Notes: generated from the sequence alone by a model not told the origin. Counted from the first letter of the stretch, positions 8,649 to 21,066 are shown. The stretch: DNA of 64,000 bases from Bullera alba (GCA_001600095.1 BCIX01000001.1:4551198-4615197), one strand, 5' to 3'. Made by a program: numbers and translations.

Positions 8649-11600
8649 ATGGATCAGCGCGAGGGTGAGTTGCGTTCAGAACCGCTTCCCTTCGCGTCCT
8701 CTTGTCTTTCCACATGCTCAGTCGTATTGACACGCTCCTACTTCTCCACGCTACGTCTCGCTTGAACTGGGGACAGAGGAGACCACCTGTACTCACCTTC
8801 CTTTCTCCTATCCCTTCACGTTACTTTGACTCTCCCCACACTTGTTGCGAACACACACGCTAATATACCAACCCGTAGACTGGTTCCTCCGCCTGCAACC
8901 ACTCGAAGATGTGACAGAGCCGGCAAAGACATTCACTCTTGCTCAGCTCGTTTGCAACGATGATCAGCAGGACAAGCCAGAGGCGACCTGGTACAAGCCT
9001 TTGGACAAGAAGCTGCCTCCTGGCGGCTTCACATCTGGAGGGGTCATCATTGGGCGCAAAAGCAGCACCGCGCCAGAAGATGACACGAAGAATGCTACCG
9101 TGAGTGTGAAAATTCGAGCCTGTGCACAATTAGCTACTACCCATACCCAGGGTTACTCCATTCCGGTCCTATCCCGCTACCACGCTCAGATCAACGTCAC
9201 ACGAAACGGCCACGTCTATCTTACCGATCTGAGATCAATGCACGGAAGCAAGATCTTCAGTCTGTCCATAGATCGCCCTGGCCACACGCTCTCAGCGTCG
9301 CACTTCTCCCCTGTCCAGCTCCTCTCTTCCGACATCATCATTCTAGGCAAGAGTATTTCGTCCAAGAGCGAAGCGCACAAGCCTCTCAAATTGATGGTCA
9401 CGTTCAACGTCGCTCAATACGGGGTCGGTAGCGACAATGGCAAGCGCAAGACTCTCGGCAGACTCGACACTGAAACGGCCTGGAGGAAGTTTGCCAATAC
9501 GTCGCATCTCCCCGACCTCATCAGGAGGTTCAGCACCGCAATGTCGAGCAAATACAGCGCTCACATCGTCGAGGTCAAAGAGGTGGCCAATGTGGAGGTG
9601 ATCTCTGTGTCATCCAGTTCGCCAACACGATCCGTGTCCCCTCGCCTGGTGGACTCCCCTCCGACCGAATCAAATCGCCCGGTCAGAAACAGATCTACAA
9701 TAGAGAGAGACGACGAGGACATGCCTTTCATCGACCGACCCTGGCGCAGGGCTTCTTCACCCCCGGAGCAGTACCCGCTCGATTTCGGAGTCTACGGCAT
9801 ACCTCAATCTGCCCTTTACCCCAGCGACCAGGAGGAAGAGCTTCCTCGCGGCGCAGGAGGTGCAGCCAATTCGTCAGAGTCCTTCCATGCTGAGGACATG
9901 GAGCCAGAGGCCTTGGGTGTGGAGCCCGACTACGAGCCAGAACCAAGCGACCATGAACAGGACATCCCCTCTCATGAAGCGGCACACGAGGATGATCACG
10001 ACCACTTTGAACTGGACGACGACTTTGGTGAGGAGGATTACAACGAACATCATGATTACCACGAAGAAGATGACCATATGGAAGACGAAGAGGATGATCA
10101 CATGGAAGACGAAGCGGATGACATGGAAGAGGAGGGCCTTGACCCAGCAGTTCAGCCAGAGGAGGCCTCCTCACAAGTCAACATCCTCGAGGCGGACAAA
10201 TACGTCCTCACATACAACGGCGAAGAAGACTTTTACGGAGCCATCACTCTACCTCCAGACCTTCCATCATCGCTACTCGACGGAAGGAGGAAGTCGGCGC
10301 CATCCGCTCCAAGTAAAGACCGCCCAGAAGACTACGGCACTTGGTTCTCCTACTCGTCCTACTCTGGGGAATCCGGCACAGAAGACGCTCCTCACCTCAG
10401 CCACAGGCATCGACAAGCTGGCCCAGCTTCTGAGACCGCTCCCATCACAGCCTTGGCAGCGGGAAGTATGGGTGTCGAGGTGTTAGCCCATTCGTCGGAC
10501 GCAGACTCGCAGGACGAAGCGATGGATTCGGAAGCCGAAGATGGTCCAGCTGCCTTCGACGTCGGCATCTCGATGGCTACATCAGGGTTGCAAGTCAAAT
10601 CGGAGAAGACATTTGCTTCATCGTACCAGACCAAAGCCGTCGTGACGGCGTGAGTGTATCGAACAGCTGGACGCGATTGAGGGACTGACCATGCGGACAG
10701 TGGTGATGCGGAGACTCGCAAAGAGACACTCAAGGAGGCATTGAGTCTGGTATTGGACAGTTCGGACAAGATCGCGTCATCCGTTGTTTCCAGCCATCCC
10801 AAGTCAAAGGTTCAGGAAACAAACGCGATTCAACAAGGGATTGCATCGACCGACAAAGGCGTCCGAGACGCGATGGACAGGCTGAGGGATAGTCGACGGG
10901 AGTCCCAACTCAAGAGTGTCATTCCGGCGGTCAACCCAGTGTATCATGGCGATGATGGACACGGCGACGACGACAGCGAGGACGGCCACAGCGAAGAATA
11001 CCCGAGCGAGAGCGATCACGACCAGGACGATTACAGCGAGGACGAGTTCAGTCAAGACGATGGTGAACACGATGAGCAATTCGTATCTGACAGCGATGTC
11101 GACCGTTCCGACAACAGCGACGATCGCTCGGCTTCGGATGACCAATCCATCCGGTCATTCAGCGACGATGACAGATCGATTTCCAGCGATGGTGATGTGT
11201 CGGAACATGGCCACTACTGGTCCGAGAACCACATACGCCACCCGGACAGTTACATCATGCACTGGGACGGAGACGATGGAAAGCGGTTTATCGACGAGGA
11301 CGGCGAGTACGACCAGGACCCCTCGCTCAAAGAAGACTCCGACTCAGACCGATCTGATGAGATGGACGAGGGGGACGCCGATGAACAAGAGAGCAACGAT
11401 GCCGAGGACGATGACAGTGACCACTCTCTTGTCGAAGAGGAGGAAGAATCGCAGGGCGAAGTACCAGCCCAGCACACTTGTCCATGTGGAATCTGCAAAA
11501 GCGCCAAGGCTAGAACGATGGCGGGGTCCCACGTCGCCGTGGACAGAGCGACCAAAGGTTCGTTAGGACAACTTAAACTGCGTTCCGGATTGAGCTGACC

Positions 11601-12028
11601 TTGCTCCTGCAGGTACCACCAATGCGACTGCAGCAGAGGTGCTCGAGAGCCTCTCAGCACCAATCGCTATACCATCCGAGCAGGCCCCGATCGTCATTCA
11701 GATGATGAAGTCTCCCATCGAAATGCCTGGCTTGACTCGCGAGCGTACTCCATCCCTCTCCGACGGGTCGTCCGATGGTCCTGTCACACCCCCATCCGTC
11801 AATCCAAAGAAGCGAGCGCTTCCTGCCGACTTTGTCCAGATCGATTCCGACTGCGATACAGCCGCTGACCACGATCAAGCCCCGCCCCCAGCCAAGATGA
11901 TCAAGCCGATGCCAGGTACAGATGTCAAGTCGGCCGGAAGGGGCATCGCTAGATCTGTGGGATTGATTGCAATGGGCATCGTGATTGGAAGTGCGGGAAC
12001 GATCGCTGGCTTGATGCAGATGGCCTAG
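8649..12028 (+). CDS. FHA-domain protein with acidic middle and hydrophobic C-terminus, 1002 aa
   Basis: Exons are 8649-8664, 8879-9099, 9151-10649, 10701-11557 and 11613-12028; the frame closes exactly. The 51-nt second intron is in frame and, if kept, would break the FHA fold. An FHA phosphothreonine-binding domain occupies about residues 50-140: GGVIIGRK, LSRYHAQI and DLRSMHGSKI are the usual FHA landmarks. Two long Asp/Glu/His-rich disordered stretches follow. The last 25 residues contain a hydrophobic run (GLIAMGIVIGSAGTIAG), compatible with a tail anchor in the ER or nuclear envelope. FHA plus tail anchor recalls SLMAP/Far10 of the STRIPAK complex, but I see no coiled coil, so that match is only a suggestion. 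The first intron is long (214 nt). Confidence 0.8.
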
Positions 12029-12665
12029 TGAGTCGCGTTCTGTGGGCGAGGAATAGTCACTAACTCTTATGCAGAACGGCCAACTTGATCGGATGATAGA
12101 TAAACCACTCATGCTGGAAGTCCACGCCTCTCTGTACCGTACCTCTCTTCCGACGAACATTCCCTTCCAGGCTCTTTTGTACTCCTCCGCCATCCCACCT
12201 TCTGTTGTTGATAACTTTTCCCTCTTCATTCCATCCAAACCTTCGTTGTAGAGTACCTCAAACACATTACCCATACCTTTCAAGATCGACTCTGAAGTTC
12301 TGATTGACTTCACCTTGTAGACTAGTACTTTCATGTTGCTACCCACCTATGCAAATCCGAGTATGGCCCGTGATGGTGATGGTTGCCATGGCGGAGCGTA
12401 CCTGAGATGATCGCCGAGAGAAATTTCAAGCACTCCCGCATTGTCTTCATGCTTCGAAAGTTCGATGATCGTTCTCGAGGTCCATCCACTCCGTTACTGG
12501 ATTTGCATACCGACTGCATTGCTCGACGTTGCTCTCGCATACAGGCGGTAATCAGCTCGAGTACAGTCATTTCCTTCCCACGAAGGGTCATAGACCGTGA
12601 TCGATGGTTGGGGACCCCCTTTTCGCTTACTCCCCCGCAGACCGGCGTGACTAGCCTACTTGTCA

Positions 12666-12683
12666 GCTTGACCCTGCTTGACC
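12666..12683. repeat. 8+2+8 direct duplication
   Basis: GCTTGACC, spacer CT, GCTTGACC; flanks differ from the spacer. Confidence 0.85.
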
Positions 12684-12874
12684 GCTCTGGGATGACAGAG
12701 TAATGACCTGTGATGACAGCGACTCTGCCAAGACGGTGTTACGGTGAGCCACGGATCCGTTTGGAGGCCCACGTCCAATCGACCATCGGCCCAAGGGAGC
12801 TCCCAGCTGCTCCTGGTTGGTCTTGGGCTGCCTTGGGAGCCCATTGCCCCAAGTCATTCCCCGCCAACCACTGG

Positions 12875-12892
12875 GCAACGACCTGCAACGAC
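12875..12892. repeat. 8+2+8 direct duplication
   Basis: GCAACGAC, spacer CT, GCAACGAC; flanks differ from the spacer. Shorter words repeated at offset 10 lie nearby (CTTGGG at 12822/12832, ATACCA at 12915/12925). Confidence 0.85.
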
Positions 12893-13211
12893 GCTCAAGT
12901 CGGTGGACCACGAAATACCATGTGATACCACGAAGGTTGAGATGCCAGCATCCGCGGTGGATCTCCGCGTTCGCTGAGATCTACATCGTAACAGACCAGC
13001 GATCTTGATTAGTCCGCCCGGCATTGAAGGGCATTGAGCGGGAAGAACAGGCAATCGTTGGTATCTGTTGGTACGACGGGACGAATGGGATCTAATGGGG
13101 TGATCGTGGAAGATCGGGAACAGCGGCAGGCACGGTGCACGCTGGTACACGTCGGTCTTACGTCGGCATTAGACTGATGTCCTCACTGTCAGTTGTGCGA
13201 ACGACGTCGTC

Positions 13212-13229
13212 TCTGGAGGCGTCTGGAGG
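13212..13229. repeat. 8+2+8 direct duplication
   Basis: TCTGGAGG, spacer CG, TCTGGAGG. Upstream, 7-nt words recur at offset 10 (GCATTGA at 13021/13031, GTTGGTA at 13058/13068) and may be older, mutated pairs. Confidence 0.85.
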
Positions 13230-13329
13230 AGGCCGGACCAGGCTGCAGCCTGCTGGACCTGACAAACCTGGTGGTATTAGTCACCAAAGCCGTAAGCGTG
13301 AGATGTTTATCCATCATTCCCCCGTTCCA

Positions 13330-13349
13330 AGTGTAGCAGCTAGTGTAGC
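13330..13349. repeat. 8+4+8 direct duplication
   Basis: AGTGTAGC, spacer AGCT, AGTGTAGC. The spacer is a palindrome. Confidence 0.8.
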
Positions 13350-13438
13350 CCGAGAGAGTCCGAGTCTGTCAACGATTCCACGTCGTCCGCCCAGCGGCCC
13401 AACAGCTCGTTCGAAATTCTCATCTCCGATCACACAGG

Positions 13439-13500
13439 GGTTACAGGAGGTTACAGGACCGCTGTCTGCGCGGCAACGGCAAGGGCAAGAGAGGGCAAGA
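13439..13500. repeat. Tandem 10-mer and an 8+2+8 duplication
   Basis: GGTTACAGGA occurs twice in tandem at 13439-13458. GGGCAAGA GA GGGCAAGA lies at 13483-13500. Confidence 0.85.
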
Positions 13501-13819
13501 GGCTGCAAGCTGCTGCAGCCTGCAAGAGGCCAAACACTGGCAAAAGCGGCCGATGGAAAGGTCTATGCCGATGAATACCGCTTCATAGCGCGTTATCACG
13601 AGGGATATTCCGAATGGCAACCACGTCGCTCCTGATCACTCTCGTTAAAGATCTTGCGATAGGAACTTTTTGACGAAGATTTGCAGCCGACGCCAGCCGC
13701 CGACCCAAGCTTCGCCGCCGCCGCAATGCGATTACCGCAAGATGCCGACGGCTTTGAGTGATTTTCGAACGAGGCTAACGAGGGTTGACGTAACAGGATG
13801 CCCCGGCAGGAAGCTCCAC

Positions 13820-13870
13820 GGAGTGAAGGAGTGAAGAGAGAGCCTCCACCGGGGTCGGGGGTGGTCGGGG
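13820..13870. repeat. 8+0+8 and 8+2+8 duplications
   Basis: GGAGTGAA is repeated directly at 13820-13835. GGTCGGGG, spacer GT, GGTCGGGG lies at 13853-13870. Confidence 0.8.
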
Positions 13871-14133
13871 AGGTGACATCCCAGGGTCACCGCGAATTGC
13901 GGCAGCGGCTCGCCTCAGGGATCGAACAGAGTTTATCCTTGCCGCGGCATTGGCGGGAGGAAGACAATCACATTCATGCTGCATTGCCAATCGACCGATC
14001 GAGAGTCCGAAAATGCAGTTGCTGACTGACCTGGCTAACGCGACAGCCGAAGGACATCCAAGCGAAAAATTGCGACGCTACGCCTGGGGCAAGACTGGAG
14101 CTGCTGGAGTCGGGTGGAGAATGAGGGGAAGGA

Positions 14134-14141
14134 TATATAAA
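14134..14141 (+). promoter_or_regulatory. TATA box of the transporter gene
   Basis: TATATAAA sits 74 bases before the ATG at 14215 and is followed by a short C/T-rich leader, a normal layout for a strongly regulated fungal promoter. Confidence 0.7.
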
Positions 14142-14214
14142 CCCCCTCGGGGTCGTAGGTCCGGCCTTTCTCTCCAAGTTCTCTTTCCCCCACTCAAGTT
14201 AGCGACCGAACACC

Positions 14215-16024
14215 ATGGCCGCCATCGACGAGACTCAGCTGAAGCACACAACGTCGAAGGACAGTGTCGCTGCCATCAAGCAAGATGCTCAACAGTACGA
14301 GGAGCTGTTCCCACTGGCCAGGGCTCTGTCGCCTGAGCGAAGGAAGGAGGTCGAGAAGAGCTTGAAGAGAAAGCTCGACTTGAGATGCTCCCTCTTCGTG
14401 GTCATCTACATCATGAGTGAGTGGCGTGGCGTTTGGATTGTGATCAGACGCGCTGGACTCACACTGACAAACCACCTCAGACTACCTCGACCGAAACAAC
14501 ATCGCCGCCGCCCGATTGAGAGGTCTCCAGACCGACCTCAATCTCGATGACACGCAGTACTCGACCTGTCTGTCGATGTGAGTGGTACTGATATACGTTT
14601 CGCGTGTCGCGCTTGCTGACTTTCGCCTAGTCTTTACGTTGGTTACATTCTCATGCAGGTTCCATCGAATATGATCATCAACAAGATCTCTCGACCCAGT
14701 GTTTACATTGGCTGTGCCGTGAGTGTGGTACACCTCTGTTTTTTGACATCGCTGACCTTAGCTCCTAGATGCTGCTCTGGGGACTTATCTCCACGCTCTC
14801 CGGCGTTGTTCACAACTACGTCGGTATGGTCTTGACCCGATTCTTCCTGGGTTTCGTTGAGGGTGAGTCAGGCGTTTCGCCATACAAATTCTTTGATCGG
14901 TTTGTCGCTAACCCCTTACAGCTGCCTTCCTTCCCGGAGCCCTGCTCATTCTCTCGAAATGGTACACCCGACGGGAATTGACCTTCCGAAACGCTATCCT
15001 GTTCGGCGGTAACCTCATCTCCAACGCTTTCTCCGCCCTCATCGCCGCCGGTGTCCTCAGCAACATGCAGGGCACGCTCGGTCACGCTGCCTGGAGATGG
15101 CTCTTCTGGATCGAGGGTGCCATCACCATGGGTATCGCCTTCTTGGCCATGTTCATCTTGCCAGATCTTCCCGGAAACACTCGAGGGTTCACCGATGAAG
15201 AGCGAGAGTTGTCTCAATTGCGACTTCTCGAGGATGTTGGAGAGGCCGACCACGATGGCGAGGGCCAGACCGCTACCGATGGACTCAAGATGGCCGTCAA
15301 GGACTACAAGATCTACCTCATGATGCTCACCTTGACCGCCTACGTCATTGGATTGTCCTTCAACGCCTTCTTCGTGAGTCCTGAACCGCCAATCATTCTC
15401 CATTCGAAATGTCGTTTGCTGACCCTTTACTAGCCCTCGCTCACACAGACCCTCGGCTTCAGCTACGTGCCCACTCTGCTCATGTCCGCCCCTCCTTGGG
15501 TGTTCTCCGTCATCGTCTCGATGATCAACGCCTGGCACGCCGACAAGACCCAGGAGAAGTTCTGGCACATTATCGGACCCATCTGCGTCGGTATTGTCGG
15601 TTTCATCATCTGCATGGCCACGAGCAACACTGCCGCTCGATACATCGCCCTCTTCCTACAGGCTGGTTCCTACGCTGGGTTCATCGTCTTCTTCAGTTGG
15701 ATCTCGTCCTCATTCCCCCGACCTCCCGCCAAGCGAGCCGTCGCCCTCGCCATGATCAACGCTTTCTCTCAGACCGGTAACATCTGCGGTTCGTATGTCT
15801 GGAAGCTCAAGGCCAATGGTTACCGAATCGCCTACGCTGTCGTTCTCGCCATGTTCGTCGTTGCCGCTTTCGGTTGCTACCTCTTCAAGCTCATCCTGCT
15901 CAACGAGAACAAGAAGCTTGAGGCTCTCGAGCGAGAAGTCGAGGCTACCGAGCCAGGAAAGGACACTGTCCTTCACGTCGAGGAGGGTGTTACCCTCAGG
16001 AAGGGCTTCAGGTATCTCGTGTAA
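14215..16024 (+). CDS. MFS anion:cation symporter, allantoate-permease type, 507 aa
   Basis: Exons are 14215-14416, 14481-14577, 14631-14718, 14769-14862, 14922-15373 and 15434-16024; the frame closes exactly. About 65 cytosolic residues precede twelve predicted membrane helices. Landmarks of the ACS (Dal5-like) family are clear: NYLDRNNIAAARLRGL after helix 1, STCLSILYVGYILMQVPSN, LTRFFLGFVEAAFLPGALL, SKWYTRRELTFRNAILF, WRWLFWIEGA, and PPWVF in the second half. Family members import allantoate, ureidosuccinate, nicotinate, pantothenate or other organic anions with protons across the plasma membrane; the substrate cannot be told from sequence alone. A strong TATA box lies upstream. Convergent with the meiotic gene that ends at 16130. 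Confidence 0.93.
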
Positions 16025-16129
16025 GGGGTTTGGTCATAGGTCATGACATGCAATATTCTGTAAAGTACGGACCACGTAGAGTGCATGATACAGCCGCTCG
16101 ACCGCTCATTTCTGTAATCCACTGTTTCA

Positions 16130-19100
16130 TCACTGAGTCATGCCCGCGAGGTCCTTCTGAAGCCACACCCATGCGTCGGCAACATCGCCTGGGCCCGTCC
16201 TACTGACTGTCAGTCTGCCCACGGATGGCGACAATTGAATCTACCTCGACATGTTCTCTGCATGAATCTTCACCTTCGCAACTAGCCACTGTAGCTCCTC
16301 CGCCGGATATGCCTGAGAGCCACTGCTTCAGTACTTTGTGTCACGGTTTTGCCGGTTCCTACTCACTTGACCGACCTCTGCCTTTTGTAAGGCAGCGCAC
16401 ACCCCTTCCACAAGGCCGTATGCGTTCTCATCCTGGTCGATGCCGCTACGGAGGAGGGCGTCGAGTGTAAACCTTGTCCATCTGGCATACTTCACCACAT
16501 CGGCGTCAGTTCGCATGTTCATGTCGTTGACAATGGCCTGTTACGTTAGTCATCTTCGTCGTGCTCGCGAGCTCTCACCAAAAGGATCTGCGCGGCCACT
16601 GTAGCGTGTCAGACGGCTTCTGTCAAGCGATAGATGTACCTACCTCCAGCAGGACATGTCGGATACTTGCAGATCAAATCGGCTATGGCTTCAGAAGGTG
16701 AATTTGCCGGTTGTAAGGCACCGTTCGATTCGGATGATTTGGCCTTCAGGTCCTGTGAAGGATGATCAGAGGGGCAGTCAGGTCTGTAACTCACTTTGAC
16801 AAAGCGCACAGCCGCATTCCAGTCCCCTTTCTCAAAGAGGAGCTCAGCCTCCATCACCGATAAGATGTCGGTCATCGCCTCGATCGGTTCCTTCTCATGC
16901 AGAGCGCAATCCACCGTGGAGATGATATCGCCGACGTCCACCAATCCAGTGGCAAGCTGCTCCAACAAGGCCGCCTGACGGAGAGACCACGCTCAGCGAT
17001 GCGCCTTTCTCCTTTCGAAAATCACAATACTCACTTTGGGGTCGCCAGCCGGCATGCCTCGGAAGATCGACACTACGGCAGTGTCAGGGATTCAAAGTAG
17101 CTGACGAAGAGCGACTCACTTTCTCCACAGAATGCAGCAAAGGCCGCCTTGGCCTTGAGCATAACCAAGGCCGGTTGTCTCCCAGAAGTATGCCCCGCCT
17201 CGTGGACAGCGACCAGCTATCGTTTCAGGTCAACTCAATTCCAATGACGCAGCCTCTAGCTACTTACCGCAACCACGTCTTTGTACATGCCCGTCACCAG
17301 GTCTGCAGGCAACTCGCCGCAGTACTTATACGCAGCGTTGTAAGCTGTGTTTCAAAGAGTCAGCGCCAGCTGGAGTGCAGTCAGTGTCCACTTGCCTGAT
17401 TCGTAGAGCCAAGATACCGCCCTCGCTTGTGTATCGTCCAGTTTATGGCAGCTTTGCATGAGATCGACCGCTGCGAAGACGTCAATCAGCGTACGATTGG
17501 TCAACTGGTCACTCACCTTTCTCGTAGTATCCCGCCAATCTGGTGCACAGCGTCGCCCTTCAAGCCGATTAGTATCCCCTGTGAGCAGGATTCGTGGAAT
17601 GGACGTACTTTTCCTCGACCGGAACATCGGCGATGTCTTGCAAGGTCATTTTGACCAAAGCCCTATTCTGCCGTGAGCAGTGATAGAACCAAGGATCTCG
17701 AATCTGCCCACCTGACCAATACGATCGAGTCACCCAATGAAGGAGCTACTCTGCCAGGTCCAATCATACAGGAGAGCAGAGCGTCAAGACTGTGTCGGAC
17801 GACCTGGTGCAGCTTGCGATCGTGGGCAAGGGCACTTTCACAGATCAGCACTGATGCCAGTCGAGCACTCACGTAAGTAGTATGAGCTGTTCAGAGGTGA
17901 GGTCTGGACATTGAGCCAGGTCATTGATGGCGTTTATGGCTGTCTGCGTAAGAGAGTGCTCTCCGATAAAGAAAAGCTCACCCATGTCTACTTGACCTAA
18001 TATTGGTAGTCAGCTCGGCCCAAGTCCTCAACTCACCTTGCTCCGCCGCAGCGAGGAATGTGACGTATTGCGTCGCAGCTTCTCTCTGGCTGCACTGACC
18101 GAGTACCTGTCGTGCTCGGTCAAAGTCCTTGGCCTTGATGTAACACATTGCTGCCTTCCTGCGGCTCCTGTTGAGGGTGTTGCTATCGCCAGCGCAGAGG
18201 ACAGGGTGACCGGCGAGCAGGACTTTCTGTCAGCCAAGTGACATCCCTAGGCACTCACATAGCTCTGCAGCGATATGTTCCTGACCCTCCTTCCCAGCCT
18301 CATTGGCAGCGAGTCCCCAAAGTACCTGTCTGCAGTCAGACACGCGGAGATAGCTATATGAAACTCCACTCACACTTTCGCAAGCTATGGCCTTCTCGTC
18401 GCGCGGAAAGACGAAGTTGGGGTATGACGCGATACCTAGAATTGTCAATATCATAATGGTCACTAGTACTCACAATCCAGAGAACGCAGTCCGATGTCGA
18501 GTACGGCCTTTGGATCTTTTGTTGCTTGCCCCGTGAATTTCGCCGAAACCAGGATGGTGATTAGTATCACGCCGACGAACTGCCGGCCATCTCGAGCGCC
18601 CATCGCTCTCTTTAGTAGGTCCATGACTGCTTTCCAGAGCTCCCCTTCCCTGAGGCAATCAGCCTGTGGAGCACAAGTCAACTCACTCTCCAGTGAGCGC
18701 GTAGATCTCTCGGATTGTTCTGGAAGTTAGCCTAAAACATACCGTGGAACTTACTCAATTATTTCCTGCTCCTTCCACTCTGTGTGTTGAATCAATCGAC
18801 TCAAGACTGGAGGAGTCAGCTCGGTTTTGTACCGCTACTCACTCTCATTTCGTGAGCCAGGAGATGTTGAATTGCGCACGGCCAGATGTAGCTGGATGAG
18901 GGCGAGCTCGTGCTCGTAAACATGGTTCTGCTTTCAGCTTGGGTCCGGAGAGTAGCACTCACGTGAGCGCGCATCGAGTCAAGAACGGATCCAACCTCTT
19001 CTAGGCCTTCGTTGGTTGATCTGACCAGAAAAGCCCTGGCTGGTCCAAGTATTAGATTTTATCGGTCAAGCTGAGGGGTGCATCTTACCCAAACTCCTCA

Positions 19101-20749
19101 GCAGAGCGATCTGTGAAGTCAGCAGGAACCCATTCTAGCTCAACTCAACTCACCTTTACGTCTTGCAGCTCGTGAGCTCCCTCATTGGCCTGTTCTGACT
19201 TCTCCACGACTGCAAGGCCTAGCTGCAGCCAGAGCACCGGGTCGGCTTGGCTGGTCGCAGCGCTTGGCGTCAGCTGTAACTGCATGCGGAGACTGTCGCC
19301 CGCTTTCCAGCACGCCGAGGCCAGTAGTTGATACTGATACTCGGCTCAGTCTTTGTTGACTTGTCGAAAAAAGGTGACTCACATCAGACGATCGTATTGG
19401 TACAGGTGTACCGTCTATCGCCATCAGAGAGTGATCTGATCAGTCTGGACCGATGCCGACCCACCGATGAGTCCTCGAATGAAGCTCATAGCAACATCGC
19501 TATTACCGTCGTACAGCATGGCCTGAGGAAGACGTTTAGTGACCGAGGACGGAACGAAGCAGGAACTCACTGCGTCAACTTTGGCTATGCAGAACTCAAC
19601 CATCGAGGTCCCGAGGGTGGCAGCATCTTTCTGATTTTCGAGGTCGCATGTGTCGGACAAAGACTTCTCATACTTGATTGGATTAGCTACTGGCGCAAGA
19701 TGCGACATGCCATCACTCACATCTCCTCCAGCTGCGAGTAGACCTTGCAGAATTTCACGCTTGGCACTTTCGACCTCTGTTCCGACAGTTAGGCTACAGG
19801 TCTGCAATGTGACGGGCAGGCTACCCACTGGTTAGTGCCGAGATGGTCTTGCAAACCACGTGGAGATTTCGCGCAATCACTATGAATGGTCAGATGTGAC
19901 TCGTCTCGCCTTCTGAGTACTTACATTGCGTGGAGGTCAATTTGGAATCCGTTGCGGCTTGGATCAAACGCAGGGAGCATACTCGGACTGTGATAATGAC
20001 CGTGTCAGATTGGTGAGAACAGGCCGAAGGAACCACTCACGCATAGCAGCCACTTTGGGGTGCTCCTCGACGCCTTTCTCAACACCTTTAGCGGCTTTAG
20101 CCGAAGAGTTTTGAGCTGCAGTCCACAGAAGGATTGCTATCAGGCGGATGTCAACAACGTTTTCCGTGAAGACGATTCACCTACCTTGCGCATCGAGAGA
20201 ATCGGCTTTTCGCACATCTTCCGCATTTCTCCCATCTTTGCCTCTTCGTCCTTTCTTCACATCCTGGTACGATTCAGCAGCGCAGATCACACTCTCCAAG
20301 GCGGCAATAACGGGAAGGTATGTCTCCGGCTGAGCGTTGGACAGTATAGGAAGGATGGCGAGGTGAGGTTCGAGAGCTTTTAGGGAGTCTAGTACGTATG
20401 TCAGCGAATACCTACCTCGCATGAGTCAGTCCGATATCACCTACTCTCAAGTTCCGCGTAGGTATCATCCGGAAGGACGGGTTTAAACTCTGCTGTGGCT
20501 CCTACTCAGCTAGTCAGTACCGCCGGGGAGGTCAGTAACAGGGTTTGCTTACGTCGTGTGCCGACGTTGTGCGCGAAGGCGTGTGAGTCTGATCGAGACA
20601 GAGGTGCACTACCAACGCCTGTTACCTCTAATCAGCTGATATCATCATGCTAATAGGCATGAGGAGGAAGGAAGTTTATGTTCGCTGCACTCACCCTTCT
20701 TCGCATTCCCCTCTCCAGCTGACCCGTTGCGACGCTGAGTGATGGCCAT
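16130..20749 (-). CDS. ZIP4: Meiosis protein ZIP4/SPO22-like (TPR superhelix), about 1030 aa, about 36 exons
   Basis: The start is an ATG at 20749 and the stop a TGA at 16130-16132. I could chain about 36 exons, several under 30 nt, with GT...AG junctions that preserve the frame and one GC...AG intron (17345-17395). The protein is an all-helical TPR-type repeat array. SPO22-family landmarks are VLWGLAANEAG, a segment DFDRARQVL...REAATQYVTFLAA, LAGYYEKAVDLMQSC, AYNAAYKYC and, near the end, AYPAEELQWLVAKVKIHAENM. In yeast and mammals (TEX11) Zip4 acts in the ZMM group, linking synaptonemal-complex assembly to crossover formation on meiotic chromosomes. Family assignment is by motif reading; exact borders of the smallest exons are uncertain. 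Confidence 0.75.
17345..17395 (-). other. GC-AG intron in the ZIP4-like gene
   Basis: The donor reads GCAAGT instead of GTAAGT and the acceptor is CACAG. Removing these 51 bases joins the frame from ...WLYES to AYNAAYKYC. Confidence 0.65.
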
Positions 20750-21066
20750 GCTAGTGGGTAGCCTTTTCTCTGAAGCTGAGGAAGTAAGATGGTCAGGAAG
20801 ATTGTGGATGTTCCGTGACAATGGGACTATCGCGAGAGTAAGGTAATTTGAGGGTGAGAGTATGACTTGGAGGATGGGTGATTGGTGCGGATAGCTTGGA
20901 ATATTGCGCAATCAGCCGGGTTTGGGAGGCTGAGGTGTGAGTGAGTCTGAAGAGATCACCAGTGAGTGAAGTAAGTGGAAAGGGGTACAGATAGGTGCAG
21001 AGGAGGAGTACGGAATGAAGAAGGTGTATAGTGGAGAAGCAGAGGAAGATGATGAGGTCTTTAATA

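Larger units (their letters stand above)
12029..14214. other. 2.2-kb intergenic region before the transporter; no convincing gene
   Basis: The stretch separates two plus-strand genes. The longest frame (13135-13635) lacks recognisable motifs and has its own internal short duplications, so I reject it as a gene. The last 100 bases hold a good TATA box. Two TTATC words (GATA sites on the minus strand) lie within 650 bases of the transporter start; in other fungi GATA factors control allantoate permeases, but this link is inference. Eight of the short direct duplications fall between 12.66 and 13.87 kb. Confidence 0.6.

Noticed and set aside
13135..13635. 166-codon open frame before the transporter
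   Set aside because: Odd composition, interrupted by 10-nt duplications, no homology signal I can see.
13918..13930. GGGATCGAAC, a possible tRNA B-box on the minus strand
   Set aside because: The flanking bases cannot form a T stem, and no anticodon or acceptor stem is found.
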